Part shown: positions 17,397-28,412 of the stretch, piece after piece | Layout: each line of letters begins with the position of its first letter | How positions within the stretch are numbered: position 1 is the first letter of the stretch | Assembly: GCA_951394045.1 (NCBI GenBank) | Contig: OX595993.1 | Location: 186,001 to 250,000 of the forward strand | DNA length: 64,000 nucleotides | From: Nitzschia sp. DOCU1 | Taxonomy: Eukaryota; Bacillariophyta; Bacillariophyceae; Bacillariales; Bacillariaceae | Direction: 5' to 3' | The notes under the pieces: model-generated | Told to the model about the DNA's origin: nothing | Databases searched by the model: none | Seen by the model: only the letters and a program-made list of their open reading frames with translations | Made by a program: the position numbers and the translations under genes

Positions 17397-19196
17397 ATGA
17401 CGGGAACTTCAAACCCCGTTTCTAACGGTACCGGAGCACCTCAGCAGGTGACTCCCACTTCTAAGGCTCCCGTTTCCCCTGGCGTACGGAGCATCTTGAA
17501 AGCCCGGGCGACAACGACCGTTTTAAAGGCGCAGGAGGGCAAAACTACGTTCAGCGTGTCGTTTCGCGTGTCTGCTGGCCAAGCAGATTCTACGTTTAAT
17601 CTTGCCGCAAAGGATCGTGAACTTCTTTCTAAGATTGCTGAAATTGCTACAGGAGAAGTCTACTATCTCCCAACAAACGAAACTTCGGATCCAAAACCCA
17701 AGAGTTTTTGTTCGCTGGATGATTTTCCTTCTACCGACCCGGAACATCGGGCTTTCTTTCATCGCAAAGAGACCAAATCCCGTAGCACGAAACAGATTAT
17801 CATTACGGTAACTCACTGCACCATTTCCGACACCAGTATTCTGACGATTAAGAAGAAACTGATTCCGTATCTGCAAATTCACAACCTGTGGATTGACGGT
17901 GATGATCTCAAAGGGGAACAGACGGTGGTGGTCCGATGGCTCAGTGGTGCACATCCTGATATGACACATAAAGTTTCTGTGACTGCTAGGTTGAACAACG
18001 CTCTGTCGGAATTAACTCTCACTGAAGAAGAACAAGAAGAACTCGACAAGGTGGGGGGTGTGGGTGCGCTCATTCCCGAGGTGTTTGCGACAAAACGTCT
18101 GATGCAATTTGGCAATGGTGACTCAAGGCTCGGCTCGGATGTGGTTGCTTTATGCTGTGTTCAGAAATTTCGGAAACTGATTGGCAGTCTCATTGTTCGC
18201 ATTCCCTTCACGGTGCTTGGCTACCACATCGTACCTTACGGATTCCATCTGGCCGCCAGCCCGGCAGAATATCGCGAGCTCCTCATGCACAACAACGACG
18301 TGACTCTCAAGCTTCGAGGCCTTACCGTTGTTAACTTCCATCCCTCCATCTGGGACATGTCGACCAGCGGATTGAAATATAACGGCACAATGTCAGAATA
18401 CTTCATGTCCAGCTCTCTCGTGGAAAACATTGAGGCAACCGACAGTTCCTCTCGCACGGGCCGCTATATCTTTATCGTTAAGGACGATAATTTTAACGCG
18501 TTGCAACAAGAACTCACGAAATTTTTCCGTGAACAGTTCCCAAGTTTTCTTGGACAAGAGTACCTCACCCACTACGGCCGATACCCCAGTTTGGCTTTCT
18601 CAGCGTCACTCACTAAGGACATGGAGTCGAAAGTCACCACTCTGCGAAAAATGCTCAAGGACTCGAGTACGTCCAGCCGTCCAAGTGGCCCGGCCGCCAC
18701 GACCGACGACAATGCATGGAACCGTCGACCTAAATTGGTATTTGATTTCAGTAGCGTATCCCATCCGGATGGAGGGCCCGCTGACTATACAGCTGTTATT
18801 TCTTCTGGGCATTCAGTTGTGTCTGGGACTCCTTCTGGGACCCATCCTTCCACCTACGATGGACCGTCCGTTTCTGGGTTGTCGACTACGGGACAATCGG
18901 TTCCCAAAAGCATCGCCTCTGGGGATTTATCTACGGTCGTCAGCATGCTCGACACGGTGGTGAGCCGTCAAGAGGAAGCCAACAAGCGCATGATGGACTT
19001 TATGGGCAAGCAGACCAAAATGATGACAGCCTTGATTAGTCATGTTATGGGTCCCCCTCCAACTCAACCCTTTGGGTCTCCGGTGCCTCGAGATCTAACT
19101 CCAGCCAAGCGTCCTGCCAATGTGCACTCCCCGAAGCCTTCTGCGGATACTGCTATGGATGAAGCCCCGGTGGTACCCGACAATCCTAAAAAATGA
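17397..19196 (+). CDS. LINE-A ORF1 protein (599 aa)
   Basis: Open from the ATG at 17397 (context ACCATGA) to TGA at 19194-19196. The N-terminal 50 residues are Ser/Thr/Pro-rich, a mixed alpha/beta body occupies about residues 60-430, and a low-complexity Ser/Thr/Pro tail follows, containing a short helical segment near 520-560 (MLDTVVSRQEEANKRMMDFM) that could form a coiled coil. I see no CCHC knuckle. ORF1 proteins of non-LTR elements bind element RNA; that role is inferred from position. It is intact although ORF2 is not. The stop overlaps the ORF2 start as ATGA. Confidence 0.75.
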   Translation: MTGTSNPVSNGTGAPQQVTPTSKAPVSPGVRSILKARATTTVLKAQEGKTTFSVSFRVSAGQADSTFNLAAKDRELLSKIAEIATGEVYYLPTNETSDPKPKSFCSLDDFPSTDPEHRAFFHRKETKSRSTKQIIITVTHCTISDTSILTIKKKLIPYLQIHNLWIDGDDLKGEQTVVVRWLSGAHPDMTHKVSVTARLNNALSELTLTEEEQEELDKVGGVGALIPEVFATKRLMQFGNGDSRLGSDVVALCCVQKFRKLIGSLIVRIPFTVLGYHIVPYGFHLAASPAEYRELLMHNNDVTLKLRGLTVVNFHPSIWDMSTSGLKYNGTMSEYFMSSSLVENIEATDSSSRTGRYIFIVKDDNFNALQQELTKFFREQFPSFLGQEYLTHYGRYPSLAFSASLTKDMESKVTTLRKMLKDSSTSSRPSGPAATTDDNAWNRRPKLVFDFSSVSHPDGGPADYTAVISSGHSVVSGTPSGTHPSTYDGPSVSGLSTTGQSVPKSIASGDLSTVVSMLDTVVSRQEEANKRMMDFMGKQTKMMTALISHVMGPPPTQPFGSPVPRDLTPAKRPANVHSPKPSADTAMDEAPVVPDNPKK

Positions 19197-22100
19197 CTCC
19201 GAATCCACACAACACTCAAACCAGGCCACGCTCCCTCCGTCGCATCAAATATCATCCCACTCCCTCTCTCCCACCTCCCACTCCCCGCACGATCCTCCGC
19301 AACCGTCAACGCTCTCCTGCCCTCCTACGTTACGAAAACCTTAAATCTAATCATCCTTACGGCCACGATCTTGATGAACTACTGTCGATGGACGACGAAG
19401 GCAAGGACCTTATGGCTGAGGGCCTGGATCGCTGGAAATCACAAGCGATTCGCATTTCTTTCCAAAACGTCAATGGCATACGCCTCGGTGATGACGGTGT
19501 GGATATCGGTGATTTGTTCTGCCACATGAGTGAAATTCGAGCCGACGCATTTGCCTTTGCTGAAACGAAGTTGAACACACTCCATCGGTCTACCAAGGAA
19601 TTGTTCTATCGATACAAACGGTCCACCTGGGACCATTGCAAGATCCAATTCAGAGAATCCGAAATCCCATTTCACGGTCCTGACAAGCCAGGCGGATTAC
19701 TCTTAGGTGTTACAGATTGCCTCGTTGGCCGTGTCCGTTCACAGTTTAGCGATCCATATGGCCGCTGTTGCAGTATCAGTCTCCTTGGTCGTGACAACAG
19801 AGAAGTACATCTCATTGTGGCCTATCAAGCTGTTCAGGAATCTGGTGATCATGGTGATACGACATATTATGAGCAACAACGTTCCTTACTCCGACAGGCC
19901 GGATACCGCGATCCCAATCCCCGTGCAATCTTTATTCAGGATCTCTCTGCCTATGTTGAGCGCCTGCGTCAACAAGGCCATGACATAATTCTTATGGGAG
20001 ATTTCAATGAAGAAACCGGCAAGACAACGTATTTTGGACGCAGGCCATCTATCGGATTGTCACCTTTACCTTCACGGTCTGCAGGGCGAGACGCCTACAT
20101 ACTCTCGCGGTGTCAAGCGAGTTGATTATATTTTTGCGTCAGAACGCCTCCTTCCCCATCTAAAAGCCGGTGGCATTGAACCTTTCAATCATCGGATCTT
20201 CTCCGACCACCGCGGCCTCTTTGTTGATCTCCGGCTGCCTGGCATTTTTGATCGCGCCCCGGTTCCCATCGCCAACGTTGAGTTTTGCTGAAAAACGAGG
20301 CTACTGCTTTGATTTATGGAAGAGAGTGGTGACTGCTATGATCGAGAAAGAACCGGGGCAACCTTACCTTCATCGTCTTCGTGTTATTCATCTCTACGAA
20401 GCCACGCTCAATGCTTTCTTTGGGATAAAATTTCGCGATCTCCTACATTACGCTGAAGAGCACGACCTCCTGAATGCTGGTTGCTACGGATCGCGGCCCG
20501 GCCGCCAAGCACTTGACCCAGTCTTTATCGAGATCCTGCAGTATGATTATGTGTTTGCGACTCGGTGGCCTCATCTCAAATTCAACAATGACGCAACCTC
20601 ATGTTACGATCGGATGCTCGCTTACATCACTACCCTCATCGCTCGATCCTTTGGTTTGCAGGCAACGGTGGCACAAGTACAAGGCGATTTTCTCGAATTT
20701 GCGAAATACTTCATTAAAACTACCCTTGGAGTTTCGGAATCTTCATATTCTCATTCCGGGGATAATCCAGTCTTCGGTAATGGACAAGGCAGCACGTCTT
20801 CTCCCCCTGCCTGGGGATTCACCAGCTCGGTACTTTTTGACGTGTACGATCAATACTGTCACGGTGCTCATTACTCCACGGTGGACTCGGGCAAACAGTT
20901 GAAACTTGGTATGGTGGGATTTGTCGATGATAACAACAACTCGGCGTCAGGTACTCGGGATACGACATTGGATGAGTTAATTGGGAATGCAACCCATGAC
21001 GCACAACTTTGGCGAGACCTGCTTTACGCAAGCGGGGGCGACCTCGAATTATCCAAATGCTACTATCATCTTCTCTGGATAAATTTCTCGTCGAAAGGCG
21101 CACCGGTTCTTCGCCCTGGCACTTTCGGCCCACCACTCGAAGTCCATGACTCCTCCGGTGTTCGGACACAGATAAAACAGCTCTCGTTTGGCACAGCACA
21201 TAAGATTCTGGGTAGCTTTCAAGCACCGGTATCCTCACAGAAGTCACAATATCTGGACTTACTGTCCAAGGCCAAGAAATATGCACGCACCCTGGCGTCT
21301 AGTTTTGTCCGATACAGTGAAGCCTGGACGTTCTACTACAACTTCTTCATCCCAAGCATCAGTTATCCTTTGGCTGTGGCACATCTATCCGAATCGCAGT
21401 TGGACGACCTCCAGCGATCCATGGTCTCCGTGACCCTCCAAAAGATGAACTACGTTAGCACCTTCCCTCGCGCCGTGGTGTTTGGACCCAGTCGCTTTGG
21501 CGGCATGTTCTTTCCTGATCTTCGTGTTGAACAGGGCGTTTTGCAGGTAAAAATTCTACTTCGCAATCTTCGAATTTTTGCAAGCCAGGCTGGTGATCTT
21601 GCGATTATCACGTTGGAAAATCTGCAGTATACGGCAGGTGTTGGCCGACCTTTGCTGCAGGACACATCGTACGATATTCCGTACCTGGACGGCTTGTGGA
21701 TTAAATCTCTCCGAAGCTTTCTATCCCGAATTGACGGGTCCATTACCATTGCCAACTTTCGCGTTCAACCGTTACAGCGGGAACGCGATGTATATCTGAT
21801 GGATTTTGCCCTCCAAATCCAGTTCTTTACCGATGCTGAGCTATGTGTTATCAATGCATGTCGACTGTATCTTGAGGTACTTACTCTCTCTGATATTGCT
21901 ACTGTGGATGGCAAATTTATTCAACCTGAAGTCTATCGGGGGATCCCCGGCATTGACCTTCCTTGGTCTTACTCCCTCCTCCATTGTTGCTGAGGCTTCC
22001 ACTTTTCAAGTGTATATCGATCAACAGGAGCATCATATTTCTTCCCTTCTACAACACTGGGAAATCGTGGACGGCGAGATTTATTCCTTTGTTTCCTCTA

Positions 22101-23851
22101 TTACTGACTTATCTGATATTATGCTGGTCACTGATGGTGGAGCAACCGATGAATATGGCGGCTACGGATGGGTTCTTGCCAGGATTTCCTCCAAAGCCCG
22201 TTTAGCACGTGGTAAAGGTCTCACCTTCGGCCATGATCCAAAATCTTATCGCGCTGAAAACTATGGCACCAAGGCCGCGAATCTGTTCCTCCAGTTGGGT
22301 TTCAAGTTCGTGGGGAAGCCGCTACCTTCCGGCTCCCTTCAGTTTCGCTGCGACAATCAAGGCCTCATCAAGAAGCAACTATTCGTTCGCTCTTATCGCC
22401 TGGCGTTACAGCGCGTGGTTCTCGATTCCGAGTGGGATTTGGTGGTTGCTAATCATCATCTATTCCAAGCTTATCCAGATCCTCCCTCGATCCAGCATGT
22501 CAAAGGTCACCAAGATAACACTGGCGTACGGGTGTCATCTTTACCGCTGGAGGTTCAGCTTAATATCGAGGCTGATCAGCTTAGCACTGAGGCGATGGAA
22601 TCCTTTGGCACGCCTTTCCTCGAAGTCCCATTTGATCCGCTCACACGCGCGCAACTCACCATTGCCGGACGTACTGTTACCCGACGTATTGAAACCACCC
22701 TCCGCACCGCTGCCAGTCTGCCTCCGCTGGTGCAATATTATCGCGAACGACTCGGTTGGCCCGAAGGTTTCCTGGATTACGTTGATTGGGACTCGTTCAG
22801 TCAAGCATCCAAGCGGCATCAGCAGAAACGCAAATTCCTCACGAAGTTGTCATTCCGCCAGTTGCCCACAGGTGGCCGCCTCCATAAGCGGGATTCCAAG
22901 TATGATCATCGTTGCCCAAGCTGCCTTGCTGAAAATGAAACCGATGACCACCTCTTCCAGTGCCCTCATAATACTCGCTCTCAATGGCGCAAGGACCTGA
23001 TTCTATTTGTTGTTCACAAATTTGATTCCATTCTGGACCCCGATCTTCTACGCCTCCTCCGCTCTGGCATGCAACTCTACTTCCATCCATCCGGGGCCGG
23101 TATTTCTTATGACGATTATCCTCCCTCATTCTGTCGAACCATTCGTTACCAAAACATCCTAGGCTGGGATCAAATTTTTCGGGGCAAGTTTGCATACACC
23201 TGGAGGGAACTCCAACACGACTACTGGCGTCGGATCGGTCATTCTCCCACATCCTCCGAGGCGTCCTGGTTGACGACTTTGATCAGTATTCTTTTTGAAA
23301 AGAGCCACGAACTCTGGCTTCGTCGTAACGAAGACCGACACGGACATGATAGAGCCACTTCATTTCAAGCTGAGAAAGCACAAGTCGAACGCGAATTGCG
23401 TCGTCTGTACAATTTGAAGGACAAAGTACAAGTGGAAGATCGCGACCGTTTTTATGATACGGTGGATGATCACCTGAGACTTCCTCTGCGCTCCATTCAG
23501 AATTGGATTCACATCAACCGTCCACTCATCAAGTATAGCATCAACGAAGCACGCCTCGAAGCCATCCGCCACACACCCTCGATTGCGATGATATTCCCCA
23601 AGGTTCCGACCCCGCCAGCATTTCGGAAGTCTCGCACTGCGCGCCGAAACAGCATCCGCACCCGTATACCCAATCCACTCAAATCCACACGGCCTACACA
23701 CATCACCTCTTATCTTCGCGCTCTCCCACCATTCGGACCACATCGTCCCACTCCGGTCTACCGATCTCGGAAGCAACCCACCTCATCACAACCTTTCTCC
23801 CGGATGTCACAACGCAAGCTGTCTGAGTTCTGGCCGGATCATCCCGGCTAG
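19193..23851 (+). pseudogene. LINE-A ORF2: endonuclease-RT-RNase H, broken
   Basis: Endonuclease: residues from about 90 read SFQNVNGIRLG, then AETKLN, GDFNEET and SDHRGLF, the pattern of AP-type endonucleases. The frame changes at about 20030-20110 within this domain. Near 20290 the sequence passes directly from the endonuclease end into the middle of reverse transcriptase; compared with LINE-B about 1.2 kb is missing. RT motifs A (FNNDATSCYDRM), B (GQGSTSSPPAWG) and C (GFVDDNNN) are present. A second frame change and apparent deletion occur near 21960. RNase H follows (LVTDGGA, SYRAENYG, HVKGHQDN), then a finger CPSC...H...C near 22910-22970 and the ending KLSEFWPDHPG. It cannot make full-length protein. 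Confidence 0.88.
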
Positions 23852-23972
23852 TACACCTCATTTTCCTACTTTGGGTCGCCCCTGGCCGCCTGAGTGAGTC
23901 TACTACTGTTCTTACCAGTTATGGTGAGGGAGTACGGTGATAGCTATAAAATAAGAAATTTGTTTGTTTGTT

Positions 23973-23993
23973 TGGTAGATGCAAGCAACTTTA
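23973..23993. repeat. target site duplication of LINE-A (right)
   Basis: Identical to 17292-17312 over 21 bases and directly following the TTTG repeats. Confidence 0.9.
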
Positions 23994-25216
23994 ATGGTTA
24001 CCACCCATCTATCTTTGGTGGATTGACGACACAAGAAGAAGACAGTGAGGAGAACCAGGGCAGCAAGCGGGCCAGTGGCCCAGGAGGACTAATGGCAGGG
24101 ACAGTTTGAGTGGTATTCCTTGAGCTTCTTGAGACTAATGAGGTTGTTCAGATGAACTATATTATCATTCTAAAAAGTCCAATGCCCACTCTGTCCTAGT
24201 ACACATAACATCGATTTTGTGTTTCCATTGCTGCCTACCATCAGGGACCCGTCAAGGAAGCCGATGTGCTTGTCGTTGAATTTGTTGCCACCGTTGGTTC
24301 TGTTGACATCTTCATTCTCATCGCTGTTGTCCTTGTCACTGTCCTTGACTCCTTCACTGCCATTATCACATTCAATGCATTCATTGACATTGGTGCCTTT
24401 GTTCCCTTCATCACCTTCATTGCCTTTGGCGTCATCATTGAATTTGTCACCAGCATTGGTTCTGTTGGCATTGTTGATTTTTGGACTTCGTTGCTTGGGC
24501 CATCCTTGCTTAAGCTGTCATTGTTTGGCCCACCGTTGCCGTTTTTTGCCGTCAAGAATAGAGTGGGCGGGTGCCATAGGATGGGCCGCAGTGGACCTAG
24601 GGACCGAAGTGCAAGCAGGCCAACAATCCCTCCGCTAGCCACCAGCACGGTGTCCAACTCTTCAACACAACCAGGCGGTCCCGTAAAGCCAGGATTGGCG
24701 ACTAGTTGCTTCGCGTTAATGAGTGGACCGGTGCCCGTAGTTGTCAAAGAGAGATTTGCTCAGAATCATAGACAATTTTTGCTTTGAGTGGTCATTGATT
24801 AAAAAAGAGTGGGCGGGTGCCATGGGAAAGGTCACAGCGGGCCAAATGGACCGATCCCTCCGCTACCTGCCAGCACCTTGTCGGACTCTTCAACACAACC
24901 AGGTGATCGGCAACTGGTTGCTTCACATTGAGAAGTGGATCAGTGCTCATATTCATCCTCTTGTTCAGAAGAAGAATTGGATCTTTTTGTGTGTTGGAAT
25001 GAAATCTCTGGAAGGAAAAAGCAGGACAGAAGTGGGTGGTTGGATCCAAATTAGTTGAAGGAAGGGGGAGGAATGTATCTCACCCTCGGAGTTTTGTTGG
25101 GCTATGTACAGGTGTGTCCATTGTTAAATGTGGGTGGGGATGATAAGTGATGGGTTGCAGAATTTTAGTGATCACCTTTGATCCGCCAACTGACTAGGCT
25201 GCTTCCTTCCTCTTCA
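23994..25216. other. flank with Asn/Asp-rich frame and a diverged duplication
   Basis: On the minus strand 24500-24221 encodes an Asn/Asp/Glu/Gly-rich low-complexity segment with two similar motifs (NRTNAGDKFND and NRTNGGNKFND). Sequence at about 24557-24740 recurs in diverged form at about 24806-24950, including AGAGTGGGCGGGTGCCAT and TCTTCAACACAACCAGG. No domain is recognised and no copia LTR is evident before the RNase H end at 25217. Confidence 0.4.
24557..24950. repeat. diverged direct duplication, two copies
   Basis: Copy 1 starts at about 24557 and copy 2 at about 24806. Both start with AGAGTGGGCGGGTGCCAT and share CTCTTCAACACAACCAGG and TTGCTTC(A/G)C further on. The offset is about 240-250 bp with indels. 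Confidence 0.6.
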
Positions 25217-26919
25217 CTAATACATGAACCGGTCCAGCAGTCCCTCTCGTTTTGGTCTCACCATTACCTTTGTAAAGAGGTCTGCCAGGTTAGTGTCCGT
25301 TCCTTCCTTGGCTATTCTGACAACCTTGTTTGCAACTGCTTCACGTGCCGCATGGTATGAGATGTTGTGCTGCTTCTTTGATAGCACGGACTCCGGAATT
25401 GATGTATTCTTGTACACTGACTCGTTATCACAGAAAATATTAGTGGGTCCCTTGATAGGGATTCCAAACATCCTCAATTTGTACTGCAACAACCTCACTA
25501 ATTCAATTGCCTGCCGCATTGCAACCAGCTCTGAACCGTAAGTGCTTGTCTCCATGGAGTTCTGATGCTTGCTGAATGCAATGATTGGGGCACGATTGCA
25601 GAACAGTAAAATCCCTGTCTGTGATCTCCTCGTTACTTTGTCCCCGGCATGGTCAGAATCAACAAAACAGTGGGTAGAAAATGCTCGTCCTCTTGGCTTT
25701 GGCATATTCAGAGGCAAGAAGTCCTCTGCATCACGATAGAAGTCTGCCCAATCGTAGCTGGAAAACCGATCTTCTGAGATCATTGGATGATCTGGGTCCA
25801 AATACAATGTTCGTTTTGGTGCCATCTTCATGTAACCAAATATATGATACACTTGCTCCAAGTGTCCCTGTCAAGGAAGGGCGAGGTGAGACGATGACAA
25901 TGCAACCTCCAACAAAATATCCAACCGCCCAATCTCAACTGCCCATCGTAATACACCAATGAGCTCCTGATATAATGAAACACCATCAGCAGATAATTCC
26001 ACGGTGGTGTCGTCTGCTGGGTGGTAGCCACTCATCAAGGGTGTCAGGCACTTGCTCGGCAATCTGACGCCATCCTTTGACAGCTTCTCTTCAATATTAG
26101 CAACGGATGCACTTACATTTTTTTCGGGTGAGATGGTCCAACATGCAGTCCCCTGAGAATTAATCTTCTTCTCAATATTTGCTCCCCAGTACATATCAGG
26201 AGGTGATGCTTTGTCACCTTTCAACTTGAAGACTGCCTGTATTTCCAAGATGGTGCACCCTGGTTCATGACTGATGACCATGACATCATCAATGTAGCAC
26301 AAAACCATTTCATAGTATTCGAACCCGCATGGCTTGGCAGCAGCCTTAAGCCAGACATCTGGGTCGGCTAGCGATGGCCTGTAGCCCATATCATGCAATA
26401 CTCCGGCCAATTTTGACCTGAATGCTGCGCCAGATGATTTGAGACCATACAATGCCATCTTGATGATCATAATAGTCCCTTCCTCTGAACCAAACTTGGG
26501 TCCTGCCCTGATGTAAATCCTCTCCCGGCACTTGGCAGTGAGATAGGCTCCTTCAATGTCACACACTAGAATGTCCAGAGATAGGCTCCTTCAATGTCAC
26601 ACACTAGAATGTCCAGGGCATTCAGGGCTGCCACTGTGAGTGCAATTCGGACGGAATCTCTGGAGACAACAGATGAGTAGGTTAGTGCTGATGGTGTCCG
26701 GGTCTTATGCCCATCAGCAACAAGCCTGGCCTTTCTCTGGATATTTTCTGACAGTTTTATATCAAACACAAAATGGACCCCTATCTTCTGGTATCCAACC
26801 AGTGCTGACACATCACCCTCATGCACCTCGAATGCTGGCCTTACAACGGTCATTTCCTTTCGAACCGCCTCCTGCCACAAAGAATTTCCATTCTCCTTGT
26901 CAATTCTGACACAGTCAGC
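25217..26919 (-). pseudogene. Copia-B pol 3' part: RT and RNase H (broken copy)
   Basis: RNase H frame 25861-25217 has CFVDSDHAGD, TRRSQTG, METSTYGSE and FCDNESV, the copia RNase H pattern, and ends DRFMY. RT frame 26566-25871 has VLCYIDDVMVI (the YxDD box as YIDD) and MALYGLKSSGAAF. Relative to the copy at 30666-31913 it carries a nonsense change (CGA to TGA on the coding strand, near 25869) and a 38-bp tandem duplication at 26541-26616 that shifts the frame. It is cut by the Penelope-like element at 26920. Confidence 0.88.
26541..26616. repeat. 38-bp tandem duplication inside Copia-B RT
   Basis: A 38-base unit beginning AGATAGGCTCCTTCAATGTC occurs twice head to tail; the sister copy at about 31571 has one unit. 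The length shifts the frame. Confidence 0.9.
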
Positions 26920-27150
26920 AATATTGGGCAATCAATTTAGTCCATTGGACTGGTAGGACCACATCAGGTCTTACCGTTTACTAAATCGGGCCATCTTCGG
27001 GGCTCGACAATGCTTTCTCTTTCTTTTCTCATTTTCTCCGTCCGCTGATGAAGGGAGAGCGAAACCTTGTTCCAAGGTTCGTGAGTTAGAGAAATCCGCA
27101 GTAGTGAAAAATCTCCTAGTTTTTAGCTTTTTATAGCTACTTCTAGAAGG
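26920..27150 (+). repeat. left pseudo-LTR of the Penelope-like element
   Basis: 231 bases repeated at 30433-30663 with roughly nine differences by eye, mostly transitions. Both begin AATATTGGGCAATC and end CTTCTAGAAGG. Confidence 0.85.
27045..27080 (+). ncRNA. hammerhead ribozyme-like core (left repeat)
   Basis: CTGATGA (27045-27051) is followed by GGGAGAGC, then GAAA (27061-27064), then a five-pair hairpin CCTTG-TTC-CAAGG (27065-27077) and TTC. CUGAUGA...GAAA plus a short stem III ending in UH is the hammerhead core. Stem II is weak (GG-GAGA-GC has one good pair) and stem I has two proximal pairs plus a distal TTTCTC/GAGAAA helix. Penelope-like pseudo-LTRs are known to carry minimal hammerheads; activity of this copy is doubtful. 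Confidence 0.5.
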
Positions 27151-27168
27151 ATTGTATTTAAAACTACC

Positions 27169-28330
27169 ATGGAGACTGCGACGAATAAAACATCCAGTAA
27201 GCGTGTCCGCATTGATGGCCCAGCTGAGACACATGTCCTCACTGGAAACCCTTCCCCGACAGAGAAGGCCCACCGCGCCGCTCCCTGCTGCGATGTCGGT
27301 GCTAGCTGAGCATCTGTTCAAGATATTCTTGGATCTGAAGCTTGAACAATATCATCTCCTTGAAACAAAGGAACGACTTGCTAACCCCGAGTTTATTCCC
27401 TGTTCAGCTCGGTTCTCCCTAGTACTTGGAGCAACTGACAGGGTAAAGGAACATAAACCCGAAGAATATACTGCCCTTGCTGCACGCTTTGAAGCCAATG
27501 TCGCTATGTACCGTAATGGTGCAAAGGGACTCATCGTGCAGTCAGTTGAACTGGAAATCGCAACTTTGGAGGATGCAATTAAAGAGCATATGTGTACCGC
27601 CTGGCACTCTCTTGCTCGTTCAATCTGCACTCTCCATCCGTCTCCTCAGCCAGATGATGCTCATTTTCTTGTAAATCTTCTTGCTGAGAAAATGTATGAT
27701 GATCAGAACGCTGACAGCTTCTGCTACACCGGTTTCCCTGGGGTTGTTGGAACTGGACAACTACAGACATTCTTTGATTATTATGCCAAAGTCCATGATA
27801 TTCCTGTGAACGACCGACACACCCACGGTGAGCTCTCGCAAGAATTTGGCACCTCGGATGCATATGAAGAAAAACTTGAACACGTCCAATCAATCCTTCC
27901 TAAGTTTGAACAAATCGTGGAAGGCCTTTATTACCACCCATGGAATGATTACCTCCGGGAGGTTGGTTCTCGCAAGCTTGCCTTAGCTACCAAACAATAT
28001 GCTGAGGAAGTTATGAAAGAACAGGCAACTGCCAATTTAGCCATGGACCTGGACGATGCCATGCCCAACAGTGCTTCTGTCCAAAAATTGGTAGCTGAGG
28101 AAGTTGCCAAACAAATAACAAGGTTCAAATCCACGGCTAGACAGCAAAAAACCCCGAAAACGGGCGCCAAAGGATCCGGCTCCCGCAACAAAACTCAAGG
28201 ACCCAAGGCCAAAGCCAAGCCCCCGGAGCCCATTCTGCTTCTGGCAAGAACACAAAAAACGCAAACGCCCCAGTAGGCGCAAGCAACAGTGGTACCGGCG
28301 GAAATGCCAAAAATGGTGGGAAGTCCTCGC
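27169..28330 (+). pseudogene. Penelope-like ORF1, basic protein, frameshifted
   Basis: An ATG at 27169 opens a frame (METATNKTSSKRVRIDG...) that closes near 27308, while a second frame is open to 28276 and carries the main body (for example SVLAEHLFKIFLDLK). The two overlap, suggesting one frameshift near 27290. The C-terminus is lysine/glycine/asparagine-rich; a third frame continues this basic tail beyond 28276 to about 28400. A nucleic-acid-binding role is inferred from the charge and the position upstream of RT. No zinc finger is visible. Confidence 0.55.
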
Positions 28331-28412
28331 CCGGAAAGACGATGAAGAATTCGAGTCGGCGTGGAAACAAAAACAAAAAGAAATCGACCAACGCCTAAAA
28401 CGATGCTACGGC

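Larger units (their letters stand above)
17313..23972 (+). mobile_element. LINE-A: non-LTR retrotransposon with RNase H
   Basis: About 6660 bp between 21-bp target duplications. It has a short 5' UTR, ORF1 (17397-19196), ORF2 starting in an ATGA overlap (19193), and a 3' UTR ending in TTTG repeats (23961-23974). ORF2 encodes an AP-type endonuclease, reverse transcriptase, RNase H and a C-terminal zinc finger, but has frameshifts and deletions. The full-length 5' end with long target duplication indicates target-primed reverse transcription. Confidence 0.9.

Noticed and set aside
23159..23776. overlapping minus-strand frames at the end of LINE-A
   Set aside because: Shadows of the RNase H/C-terminal coding region, with no conserved motif.
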